NCBI GenBank assembly: GCA_020052115.1
Contig: JAGVPR010000331.1
Coordinates: 1-6,944 of the forward strand
Direction: 5' to 3'
From: Candidatus Eiseniibacteriota bacterium
GTDB lineage: Bacteria; Eisenbacteria; RBG-16-71-46; JAGVPR01
DNA: 6,944 nucleotides
Positions within the stretch are counted from its first letter, which is position 1; the number at the start of each line of letters is the position of its first letter. Shown piece after piece: positions 1 to 4,800 of this stretch. A program made the position numbers and the translations under genes. The notes under the pieces are model-generated. The model saw only the letters and a list, made by a program, of their open reading frames with translations. It was not told the origin of the DNA and did not search any database.

Positions 1-12
1 CTCTTCCGATCT
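1..12 (+). other. Illumina adapter remnant at contig end
   Basis: The first twelve bases, CTCTTCCGATCT, are identical to the 3' end of the standard Illumina TruSeq/Nextera-style read-1 adapter and stand in the orientation expected when adapter is followed by insert. They lie at the extreme left edge, outside any gene. I read them as untrimmed adapter rather than genomic DNA, so real sequence begins at about base 13. Confidence 0.88.
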
Positions 13-25
13 ACCGGGCGCCCCG

Positions 26-39
26 CCGGCCGAGGCCGG
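26..39 (-). other. Small GC hairpin just downstream of uppS
   Basis: An inverted repeat of CCGGC and GCCGG flanks a 4-base loop, beginning 6 bases after the uppS stop on the minus strand. There is no T tract after it, so it does not look like an intrinsic terminator. It may simply be GC-rich spacer before the next gene, which in many bacteria is cdsA. The 5-bp stem could occur by chance at this base composition. Confidence 0.3.
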
Positions 40-44
40 TGCGG

Positions 45-797
45 TCAATCCACCTTCCCGAAACGGCGGTCGCGCTTCTGGTAATCGGCGATCGCCTGGA
101 AGAGGTGTTCCTTGCGGAAGTCGGGCCACAAGACGTCCGTCACCCAGATCTCGGCGTACGCGAGCTGCCAGAGCAAGAAGTTGCTGATGCGCATCTCGCC
201 GCTCGTACGGATGAGCAGGTCCGGATCGGGGAGGTCGTTCGTGTAGAGATGGCGGCGGATGAGGTCTTCGTCAATCGACTGCGGCCAGCGGCCGTTCTCC
301 TCGGCCTCCGCGGCGATCCGGCGGACGCAGTCCACGATCTCCATGCGGCCGCCGTAGCTCAACGCGAGGCTCAGAACGAGCTTCTGGTTGTCCCCGAGGT
401 AATCAACGGTGCGATTGAGCTCCTCGCGCACCTCCTCCGGCAGATCCTCCGGCCGGCCGATGACCCGCATCGCCACGCCGTTCTCCCTGAGTTCTTCGCG
501 CTCTTCGCGGAGCGTCTGGCGGAGGAAGCCCATCAGGCCCGCCACCTCGCTCGGCGGCCGGTTCCAGTTTTCGCGGGAGAAGGTGTAGAGCGTGAGATAG
601 CGCACGCCCAGCTCGAGACAGCCTTCGACCGACTCGCGAACCGAGCGGCGGCCGGCCTGGTGCCCGAGAATGCGGGGGAAACCGCGGGCCCGCGCCCAGC
701 GCCCGTTGCCGTCCATGATGACGGCCACGTGGCGGGGCAGGTTGCCCTGGGCGAGGATCGCATCCTTCGCCCGGGTCAAGACGCTGGTTTCTGCCAT
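45..797 (-). CDS. uppS: Undecaprenyl diphosphate synthase (isoprenyl transferase)
   Basis: This is a cis-prenyltransferase that condenses isopentenyl diphosphate units onto farnesyl diphosphate to make C55 undecaprenyl diphosphate, the lipid carrier for peptidoglycan and other wall polymers. It is a cytoplasmic enzyme acting at the membrane surface. The 250-residue product matches the usual length (E. coli 253). The N-terminal signature HVAVIMDGNGRWA (residues 23-35) carries the catalytic Asp29, equivalent to E. coli Asp26. His46 and the FSRENWNRP segment (73-81) are present. The C-terminal RTSGEMRISNFLLWQ (197-211) gives Arg197, Arg203 and Ser205, and Glu216 follows, matching the diphosphate and Mg2+ ligands of the E. 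coli enzyme. The gene is last in the visible operon, 54 bp after frr. The ATG has no convincing Shine-Dalgarno sequence upstream, so reading may depend on coupling to frr or a weak site. The family call is secure; the exact start is slightly less so. Confidence 0.96.
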   Translation of the reverse strand: MAETSVLTRAKDAILAQGNLPRHVAVIMDGNGRWARARGFPRILGHQAGRRSVRESVEGCLELGVRYLTLYTFSRENWNRPPSEVAGLMGFLRQTLREEREELRENGVAMRVIGRPEDLPEEVREELNRTVDYLGDNQKLVLSLALSYGGRMEIVDCVRRIAAEAEENGRWPQSIDEDLIRRHLYTNDLPDPDLLIRTSGEMRISNFLLWQLAYAEIWVTDVLWPDFRKEHLFQAIADYQKRDRRFGKVD

Positions 798-818
798 GGA
801 TGAGAGGTGCGCGAGAGG

Positions 819-851
819 GCGTCGGGAATCCGGCGGGGCCGGCGGCGACGC
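819..851 (-). other. Two-tier hairpin in the frr-uppS spacer
   Basis: On the minus strand, immediately after the frr stop codon, GCGTCG (851-846) can pair with CGACGC (824-819). Inside it, CCGGC and GCCGG (842-838 with 834-830) form a second stem around a 3-base loop. Unpaired bases of 3 and 5 nt separate the two tiers. No U run follows, so it is not a canonical intrinsic terminator. It could limit read-through, protect the 3' end of upstream mRNA, or do nothing. Confidence 0.45.
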
Positions 852-1409
852 TTAGACCTCCAGCACCTCCTTCTCCTTCTTCGCCGCGACCTCGTCCAGC
901 AAAGCGACGTACTTGTCGGTCAGCTTCTGGACCTCGGCCTGCGTCTTGTGCGACTCGTCCTCTGACATCTCGCCGTCTCTCTCGAGGACCTTGATCCCGT
1001 CGTTCGCGTCGCGCCGGACGTTTCGAAGCGCGACCTTGCCGTCCTCGACCATCTTCTTCACGAGCTTGACCATCTCACGGCGCCGCTCCTCGGTGAGCGG
1101 CGGGATCGGCAACCGGATGAGGGTGCCGTCGTTGCTGGGGTTCAATCCGAGACCGCTTTTCTGGATCGCCTTGCCGATCAAATCCACTAGCCCCTTGTCG
1201 AACGGCTGGACCACCAGCAGGCGCGGCTCGGGCGCCGAGATGCTCGCGAGCTGATTCAGCGGCATCTGCGTCCCGTAGGCCTCGACCTTGATCGGATCCA
1301 ACAGGTTCGGCGAGGCCTTTCCCGTGCGCACGGAACCCAGCTCCATCCGGGCCGTCTCGACGGCCTTCTTCATGCGCGAATCCACATCCGCGATGACCGT
1401 GTGTGGCAT
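852..1409 (-). CDS. frr: Ribosome recycling factor (RRF)
   Basis: RRF works with EF-G after termination to split the 70S ribosome and free mRNA and tRNA, in the cytoplasm. The product is 185 residues, exactly the E. coli length. The conserved VRTGKAS segment (27-33) holds Arg28 of the long-helix bundle. The beta-rich domain II lies at about residues 31-104, with the typical NDGTLIRLPIPPLTEERR stretch (93-110). Arg132 in the RNVRRDAND segment (129-137) is the residue shown to be critical in E. coli RRF. The gene begins only 8 bp after the pyrH stop, and its best Shine-Dalgarno, GGAGGAG, lies in the last codons of pyrH. This suggests that pyrH and frr are translationally coupled. The start is ATG, with the expected MPHTVIADVDSRM N terminus. 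Nothing about the gene is unusual. Confidence 0.97.
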   Translation of the reverse strand: MPHTVIADVDSRMKKAVETARMELGSVRTGKASPNLLDPIKVEAYGTQMPLNQLASISAPEPRLLVVQPFDKGLVDLIGKAIQKSGLGLNPSNDGTLIRLPIPPLTEERRREMVKLVKKMVEDGKVALRNVRRDANDGIKVLERDGEMSEDESHKTQAEVQKLTDKYVALLDEVAAKKEKEVLEV

Positions 1410-1417
1410 ATCCCCTC

Positions 1418-2134
1418 TTACTCCTCCACGATCGTCCCGACCTTCTCCCCCTTCACCACACGGAGGAAGTTTCCGGGAACGCCCACGTTGAAGACGACGA
1501 TGGGAAGACGGTTGTCCATGCAGAGAGAGATGGCGGTGGAATCCATGACCTTGAGGCCGCGATTGAGCACATCGAGGTAGGATAGCCGCTGGAAGCGCGA
1601 CGCGGCCGGGTGTTTCTTGGGGTCGGCGTCGTAAACGCCGTCCACCTGGGTCCCCTTCACGATGACCTCGGCGCCGATCTCGATCCCCCGCAGCACCGCC
1701 GCGGTGTCGGTGGTGAAGTACGGATTGCCCGTGCCCGCAGCGAGGATCACGACCCGGCCCTTCTCGAGATGCCGCACCGCGCGCCGGCGAATGTAGGGTT
1801 CCGCCACCTGGTCCATCTTGATCGCGCTCAGGACGCGCGTCAAGATCCCCGCGCGCTCCAGCGTGTCCTGGAGCGCGAGCGCGTTGATGACGGTGGCCAG
1901 CATGCCCATGTGGTCCGCGGTGACGCGGTCCATCCCGTCGGCGTTCGCCTGGAAGCCGCGGAAGATGTTCCCGCCGCCGATGACGATGCCGACGCCGACG
2001 CCGAGCCCAACGACGTCGCGGATCTCGCCCGCCACGATCCGGAGGCGGTCGGGATCAATGCCGAAGCGGGCCTCTCCCGCGAGAGACTCGCCGGAGAGCT
2101 TGAGGAGGACCCGCTTGTAGCGCGCCTCGGTCAC
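1418..2134 (-). CDS. pyrH: Uridylate kinase (UMP kinase)
   Basis: PyrH phosphorylates UMP to UDP with ATP, an essential step in pyrimidine nucleotide supply; it is a cytoplasmic homohexamer of the amino acid kinase fold. Positions below count from the longer possible start at 2140. Diagnostic segments are LLKLSGESLAG (12-22, phosphate binding), IVIGGGNIFRG (52-62), DHMGMLATVIN (76-86, with the UMP-site Asp76), TGNPYFTTDTAA (137-148) and KGTQVDGVYDADP (162-174). The bacterial-type pattern is complete. I chose the GTG at 2134 because the Shine-Dalgarno GAGGA (2145-2141) lies 6 bases from it, whereas the GTG at 2140 directly abuts that site with no spacer. The chosen product is 238 residues, starting close to where homologues begin. 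The gene sits between tsf and frr, its standard neighbours. The start choice is inference; the function is secure. Confidence 0.96.
   Translation of the reverse strand: MTEARYKRVLLKLSGESLAGEARFGIDPDRLRIVAGEIRDVVGLGVGVGIVIGGGNIFRGFQANADGMDRVTADHMGMLATVINALALQDTLERAGILTRVLSAIKMDQVAEPYIRRRAVRHLEKGRVVILAAGTGNPYFTTDTAAVLRGIEIGAEVIVKGTQVDGVYDADPKKHPAASRFQRLSYLDVLNRGLKVMDSTAISLCMDNRLPIVVFNVGVPGNFLRVVKGEKVGTIVEE
1421..1427 (-). promoter_or_regulatory. frr ribosome binding site inside pyrH 3' end
   Basis: The minus strand reads GGAGGAG across the final Glu-Glu codons of pyrH, directly before its TAA stop. It lies 11 bases from the frr ATG. A second purine run, GAGGGG, sits only 2 bases from the ATG, too close for normal pairing. 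Ribosomes finishing pyrH would cover the site, so coupled initiation is likely. Confidence 0.6.
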
Positions 2135-2146
2135 CCGCACTCCTCA

Positions 2147-2173
2147 CGGTCCGCCCCGCTCGCGGAGGGACCG
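2147..2173 (-). other. Hairpin directly upstream of the pyrH ribosome binding site
   Basis: In the 49-base spacer between tsf and the chosen pyrH start, CGGTCC (2173-2168) pairs with GGACCG (2152-2147) on the minus strand, and a short CCG/CGG stem sits inside. The 3' edge of the stem lies one base before the GAGGA Shine-Dalgarno of pyrH. It may tune access to that site or mark a processing point. There is no U tract, so a simple terminator is unlikely. Confidence 0.45.
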
Positions 2174-2183
2174 CTTCGCGACG

Positions 2184-2777
2184 TCAATCGCCCAGGCGGA
2201 ACTTCGTGAATCGCCGGATGATGATGTTCTCGCCCGTGCGGTGCATCATCTCGGTGAGGATGTCCAGAATCTTCCGCTCCGGATCGCGGACGTACGCCTG
2301 CTCGAGAAGACACGCCTCGGCGTAGAACTTCTCGACGCGCCCCTCGACGATCTTGTCCAGGATCTTCTCCGGCTTCCCCGAGGTCAGCGCTTCCTCCCGG
2401 AAGAGGCGCTTCTCGCGCTCCAGGATCTCCGCCGGGATGTCCTCGCGGCGCACCGCGACCGGATCCGTCGCGGCGATCTGCATCGCGATGTTGCGCACGA
2501 AGACGCCGAACTCATCGGTCTTCGCGACGAAATCGGTCTCGGAATTCACCTCGAGGAGGACGCCGATGCGATAGCCCGGATGGATGTAGGCTTCCACGCG
2601 GCCTTCGCTGGCGGCGCGGCCGGCGCGCTTCTCGGCCTTGGCGATCCCCTGGGTACGCAGATACTCGATCGCCTTTTCCAGATTTCCGGACGTCTCTTGC
2701 AGCGCGTGCTTGCACTCCATCATCCCAACGCCCGTTCGAGCGCGCAGTTCCTTGACGAGGGTTGCATCAACAGCCAT
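2184..2777 (-). CDS. tsf: Elongation factor Ts, short form
   Basis: EF-Ts is the guanine nucleotide exchange factor that releases GDP from EF-Tu during translation elongation. The N-terminal UBA-like domain carries the signature LRARTGVGMMECK (11-23). The core carries EVNSETDFVAK (76-86), whose Thr-Asp-Phe motif (81-83) inserts near the EF-Tu nucleotide site. At 197 residues it is much shorter than the 283-residue E. coli protein and close to the roughly 196-residue Thermus type, which has one core subdomain and acts as a dimer. The C-terminal segment ends normally (RRFTKFRLGD), so this is a natural short form and not a truncation. ATG is preceded by AAGGAG with a 6-base gap, a good site. The gene follows rpsB, as in nearly all bacteria, after a strong hairpin spacer. 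Confidence 0.97.
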   Translation of the reverse strand: MAVDATLVKELRARTGVGMMECKHALQETSGNLEKAIEYLRTQGIAKAEKRAGRAASEGRVEAYIHPGYRIGVLLEVNSETDFVAKTDEFGVFVRNIAMQIAATDPVAVRREDIPAEILEREKRLFREEALTSGKPEKILDKIVEGRVEKFYAEACLLEQAYVRDPERKILDILTEMMHRTGENIIIRRFTKFRLGD

Positions 2778-2809
2778 GAGGGTCTCCTTGCCTCCGCGAA
2801 TCAGGGAAC

Positions 2810-2832
2810 GCGGGCCGGCCCGGCCGGCCCGC
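2810..2832 (-). other. Strong GC-only inverted repeat between rpsB and tsf
   Basis: Two 11-base arms, GCGGGCCGGCC and GGCCGGCCCGC, are perfect inverted repeats around a single central base. As RNA this gives at least nine consecutive G-C pairs around a 5-base loop, beginning 10 bases after the rpsB stop codon. The bases that follow on the minus strand are GTTCCCTGATTC, not a U tract. A partial terminator, attenuator or RNase processing site between rpsB and tsf is plausible, since S2 and EF-Ts are needed in different amounts. This is the strongest hairpin I see in the window. Confidence 0.7.
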
Positions 2833-2842
2833 TCGGCGCGCT

Positions 2843-3613
2843 CTAGGGACGGGGCTCCGGCACCATCGCCGCTTGCTGGGTCTCGGCCGCCGCGACGATC
2901 TCAGGAGGCACGACGTCCGCGCCTTCCTGCTGCTCCATCCGCGACTCGAGAACCGCATCGCTGATCATGCGGGCGAAGAGCTTGATGGCGCGCAGGGCGT
3001 CATCGTTGCCGGGGATCGGATAGTCAATCACATCGGGATCGCAGTTGGTGTCCACGATGCCGACGATGGGGATCTTGAGGCGGTTCGCTTCCGCGACGGC
3101 GATCTTCTCCTTCTTGGTGTCCACGATGAAGAGCATGCCCGGCAGCCGGTCCATGTCCTTGATGCCGGAGAAGATCTTCTCCAGGCGGGAGCGCTCCTTC
3201 TCGAGCTGCGCCTGCTCCTTCTTGGAGACCTTCTCCCAGGTGCCGTCCGCCTTCATCTTCTCCAGATCCTTGAATCGGCGGATGTTCGACTTGATCGTCT
3301 GGAAGTTGGTGAGCATGCCGCCCAGCCACCGCTCGTTCACGTAGTACATCCCGCAGCGCTGGGACTCCTGCACCATCGAGTCCTTCGCCTGCTTCTTCGT
3401 CCCGACGAAGAGCACGAGCCCTCCGCGGCGCACGATGTCGGCGGCCGCGCGGCGGGCTTCGCCCATCGCCTTGACGGTCTTCTCGAGATCAATGATGTAG
3501 ATCTTGTTCCGCTCCATGAAGATGAACTTCTTCATCTTGGGGTTCCAGCGCCGGGTCTGGTGCCCGAAGTGGACCCCCGCCTCCAGGAGTTCCTTCATCC
3601 CGAGATCCTTCAT
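2843..3613 (-). CDS. rpsB: Small ribosomal subunit protein S2 (uS2)
   Basis: S2 is a late-assembling 30S protein at the head-body junction, needed with S1 for mRNA binding. The product is 256 residues. The N-terminal signature VHFGHQTRRWNPKM (14-27) is complete, followed by FVGTKKQA, YVNERWLGGMLTNFQT, a charged coiled-coil insertion, FIVDTKKE, DTNCDPD and PIPGNDDA, in the order expected for uS2. The frame is open for 20 codons further upstream, but I place the start at the ATG ending at 3613. It has an excellent Shine-Dalgarno 5 bases away, and homologues begin with the same MKELLEAG-like N terminus. The C-terminal tail after about residue 235 is Ala/Glu/Pro-rich and probably disordered, as is common in this family. 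The gene lies between rpsI and tsf, with a structured 132-bp spacer in front. Confidence 0.97.
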   Translation of the reverse strand: MKDLGMKELLEAGVHFGHQTRRWNPKMKKFIFMERNKIYIIDLEKTVKAMGEARRAAADIVRRGGLVLFVGTKKQAKDSMVQESQRCGMYYVNERWLGGMLTNFQTIKSNIRRFKDLEKMKADGTWEKVSKKEQAQLEKERSRLEKIFSGIKDMDRLPGMLFIVDTKKEKIAVAEANRLKIPIVGIVDTNCDPDVIDYPIPGNDDALRAIKLFARMISDAVLESRMEQQEGADVVPPEIVAAAETQQAAMVPEPRP

Positions 3614-3618
3614 CACTT

Positions 3619-3626
3619 CCTCCTTA
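3619..3626 (-). promoter_or_regulatory. rpsB ribosome binding site
   Basis: The minus strand reads TAAGGAGG, a near-perfect complement to the 16S rRNA 3' end, 5 bases before the ATG at 3613. This decides the rpsB start against the longer open frame, whose ATG at 3673 sits inside a predicted hairpin and lacks such a site. Confidence 0.85.
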
Positions 3627-3661
3627 GAACGGGTTCGAGTGCCGACCTCCGCCCCGTCATG

Positions 3662-3702
3662 TCCCCGGTCCACGGCTCATAGGAGCCGCACCCGTCCGGG
3701 GA
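3662..3702 (-). promoter_or_regulatory. Candidate structured rpsB leader (two-stem hairpin)
   Basis: On the minus strand TCCCCGG (3702-3696) pairs with CCGGGGA (3668-3662), seven pairs. Inside it CGGCTC (3688-3683) pairs with GAGCCG (3678-3673) around a CTAT loop. An asymmetric internal loop of 7 and 4 bases separates the stems. The element starts about 90 bases before the rpsB ATG. Ribosomal protein S2 regulates its own mRNA through a leader in several bacteria, so this is a candidate binding site, but I cannot match it to a known leader family. This is inference from base pairing alone. Confidence 0.5.
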
Positions 3703-3719
3703 TCGAGGGCGTGTGGATT

Positions 3720-3737
3720 CCCCCGCTCTCGCGGGGG
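3720..3737 (-). other. 7-bp hairpin with GAGA tetraloop after rpsI
   Basis: CCCCCGC and GCGGGGG form a perfect seven-pair stem closed by GAGA on the minus strand, a GNRA-type tetraloop. It begins 8 bases after the rpsI stop codon. AATCCACAC follows rather than a U tract, so canonical intrinsic termination is not supported. It could act as a partial terminator, a 3'-end stabiliser for rplM-rpsI mRNA, or the first stem of the rpsB leader. Confidence 0.6.
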
Positions 3738-3745
3738 TCGCGCGT

Positions 3746-4138
3746 CTAGCGCTTGGAGAACTGGAACCGCTTGCGAGCGCCGGGCTGCCCGTACTTCTTG
3801 CGCTCCTTCATCCGCGGATCACGCGTGAGCAGACCCTCGGCGCGAAGCGGCGCGATGCACTCCGGCTCGCGGTGGGCGAGAGCCCGGGCGATGCCGAGAG
3901 AAACCGCTCCCGCCTGGCCGGCGAGCCCGCCGCCGTGCACGGAGGCCACGACGTCGAAACGGTCAACGGCCTTCCCGACGATGAGGGGCCGCTCGATGAT
4001 CTGAGAAAGCACCTCGCGCCCGAAGTACTCCTTAGCGGGCTTCCCGTTCACGCGGCGCTGGCCGGTGCCCGGGCTGAGGCGGACGCGTGCGACCGCCTCC
4101 TTCCGTCGGCCGGTATTGGCCTGGACGGCCTCTGCCAT
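3746..4138 (-). CDS. rpsI: Small ribosomal subunit protein S9 (uS9)
   Basis: S9 sits in the head of the 30S subunit, and its C-terminal tail reaches the anticodon of P-site tRNA. The 130-residue product matches the E. coli length. The N-terminal GRRKEAVARVRL (10-21) is the family signature, GGGLAGQAGA (69-78) forms the conserved glycine-rich turn, and the C terminus ends in the universal KKYGQPGARKRFQFSKR pattern, with the tRNA-contacting Ser-Lys-Arg intact. The gene follows rplM with a 40-bp spacer, the near-universal pairing. Translation starts at ATG with a very strong Shine-Dalgarno. Nothing is missing or unusual. Confidence 0.98.
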   Translation of the reverse strand: MAEAVQANTGRRKEAVARVRLSPGTGQRRVNGKPAKEYFGREVLSQIIERPLIVGKAVDRFDVVASVHGGGLAGQAGAVSLGIARALAHREPECIAPLRAEGLLTRDPRMKERKKYGQPGARKRFQFSKR

Positions 4139-4142
4139 TCAC

Positions 4143-4151
4143 TCACCTCCT
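4143..4151 (-). promoter_or_regulatory. rpsI ribosome binding site, extended consensus
   Basis: The minus strand reads AGGAGGTGA, complementary over nine bases to the 16S rRNA 3' tail, with GGAGG 7 bases before the ATG. The 40-bp spacer here is noticeably richer in A and T than its surroundings and has no hairpin, as expected for an open, highly used start site. Confidence 0.8.
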
Positions 4152-4178
4152 CGAAAGAACGGATCGAACGAAATCGAA

Positions 4179-4634
4179 TCAGACGGGCGTGTGTACCAGC
4201 ACGCGCCCCAAGTCGAGCGCTTCCGGCCTCTGGGCCTCGTGCGGGTGCTCGGGCCCCGCGTACACCTTGAGCTTGCGGACCATCGCGCGGCCGAGCCGGT
4301 TGCGCGGCAGCATCCGCCGGATGGACTCTTCCACGACGCGATCCGGCTCCGACTTCATCCGCGTTGAGAGCGCGATGAAATGCGCTCCGCCCGGATAGAG
4401 AGTGTGACGGAAGTACGTCTTCTTCTCGCGCTTCCTTCCCGTCAGCAGGATCTTCTCCGCATTGATGACGACCACGTGGTCGCCGACGTCAATGTGCGGA
4501 CACCAGATCGGCTTTCCCTTGCCCTTGAGGATGTAGGCCACCTTGGACGCCAGCCGGCCGAGCACCTCTCCATCGGCGTCGACCACGTACCAGCGGCGCT
4601 GGACATCATCCTCGCGGGGGATGAACGTCTTCAT
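4179..4634 (-). CDS. rplM: Large ribosomal subunit protein L13 (uL13)
   Basis: L13 is an early-assembling 50S protein that binds 23S rRNA. The 151-residue product has the full family pattern: an N-terminal MKTFIPRE followed by WYVVDADGEVLGRLAS, then ILKGKGKP, the PHIDVGDHVVVINAEKI stretch, TGRK, KTYFRHTLYPGG, and near the C terminus RRMLPRNRLGRAMVRKLKVY with AGPEHPHEAQ. I chose the ATG ending at 4634 because GAGGA (4646-4642) lies 7 bases from it. A GTG immediately before it (4637) would leave only 4 bases and add one residue. The gene is first in the operon, and a near-consensus promoter lies about 55 bp upstream. The family call is secure. Confidence 0.97.
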   Translation of the reverse strand: MKTFIPREDDVQRRWYVVDADGEVLGRLASKVAYILKGKGKPIWCPHIDVGDHVVVINAEKILLTGRKREKKTYFRHTLYPGGAHFIALSTRMKSEPDRVVEESIRRMLPRNRLGRAMVRKLKVYAGPEHPHEAQRPEALDLGRVLVHTPV

Positions 4635-4689
4635 CACGGCTTCCTCTCCCCTTCACATGAATTCAGACACTGCGGCCTCAAACCTCCGC

Positions 4690-4718
4690 ATTTTACGGAC
4701 CCGGGGCAGGTCTGTCAA
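4690..4718 (-). promoter_or_regulatory. Near-consensus sigma70-type promoter for the rplM operon
   Basis: On the minus strand a perfect -35 box TTGACA (4718-4713) is followed, after exactly 17 bases, by TAAAAT (4695-4690), five of six matches to the -10 consensus. The expected transcript start is near 4683-4685, giving a leader of about 50 bases to the rplM ATG. The discriminator after the -10 box is GCGGAGG, which is GC-rich as in E. coli promoters repressed by ppGpp and DksA. No AT-rich UP element is visible upstream. It is the only strong promoter I find for the seven-gene operon. Confidence 0.85.
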
Positions 4719-4736
4719 TACCCGGTTGCGGGCGGG

Positions 4737-4750
4737 CGGGGCATGCCCCG
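4737..4750. promoter_or_regulatory. Perfect 14-bp palindrome, candidate operator
   Basis: CGGGGCATGCCCCG is a perfect palindrome in the divergent region between rplM and lutA. It lies upstream of the rplM -35 box, so it is outside that transcript, and is centred about 57 bases before the lutA GTG. That position would suit a regulator of lutA, or of both units. Lactate-utilisation operons are commonly controlled by GntR- or LldR-type repressors, but this sequence is not a site I recognise. Confidence 0.45.
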
Positions 4751-4763
4751 GAAGGGCAAGGGG

Positions 4764-4793
4764 TTGGGGCCGCCGGGGCGGATGCGCTAGACT
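4764..4793 (+). promoter_or_regulatory. Weak promoter-like pair for lutA, possibly leaderless
   Basis: TTGGGG (4764-4769) and TAGACT (4788-4793) lie 18 bases apart on the plus strand. They match the -35 and -10 consensus at three and four of six positions. Transcription would start at about 4799-4801, on or beside the GTG start of lutA. The absence of a Shine-Dalgarno before that GTG agrees with leaderless initiation. The match is weak and could be chance. Confidence 0.35.
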
Positions 4794-4800
4794 CTCCGCC

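Noticed and set aside
39..803. A 254-codon open frame on the plus strand, antisense to uppS
   Set aside because: It mirrors uppS codon for codon, has no recognisable domain and begins only 26 bases after the adapter remnant. uppS has all its catalytic residues.
2184..2777. Truncated tsf
   Set aside because: The protein is short compared with E. coli, but both signatures and a normal C terminus are present, and short EF-Ts proteins of about this length are known from Thermus and other lineages.
3614..3673. Twenty-codon N-terminal extension of rpsB from an ATG at 3673
   Set aside because: The extension has no counterpart in S2 proteins and no ribosome binding site, and it overlaps a predicted leader hairpin. 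TAAGGAGG sits 5 bases before the ATG at 3613.
3720..3737. Intrinsic terminator ending the rplM-rpsI transcript
   Set aside because: The stem is strong, but the bases after it (AATCCACAC) contain no U tract, and I see no new promoter for rpsB in the spacer.
4653..4658. Start-stop ATGTGA in the rplM leader on the minus strand
   Set aside because: There is no ribosome binding site before it, and a start codon directly followed by a stop is expected by chance in a leader of about 50 bases.
4543..4800. Open frame upstream of lutA in the same reading frame
   Set aside because: It would run antisense through rplM and across the rplM promoter. LutA homologues begin at about the GTG at 4801, with the VxLFVTC-like N terminus.
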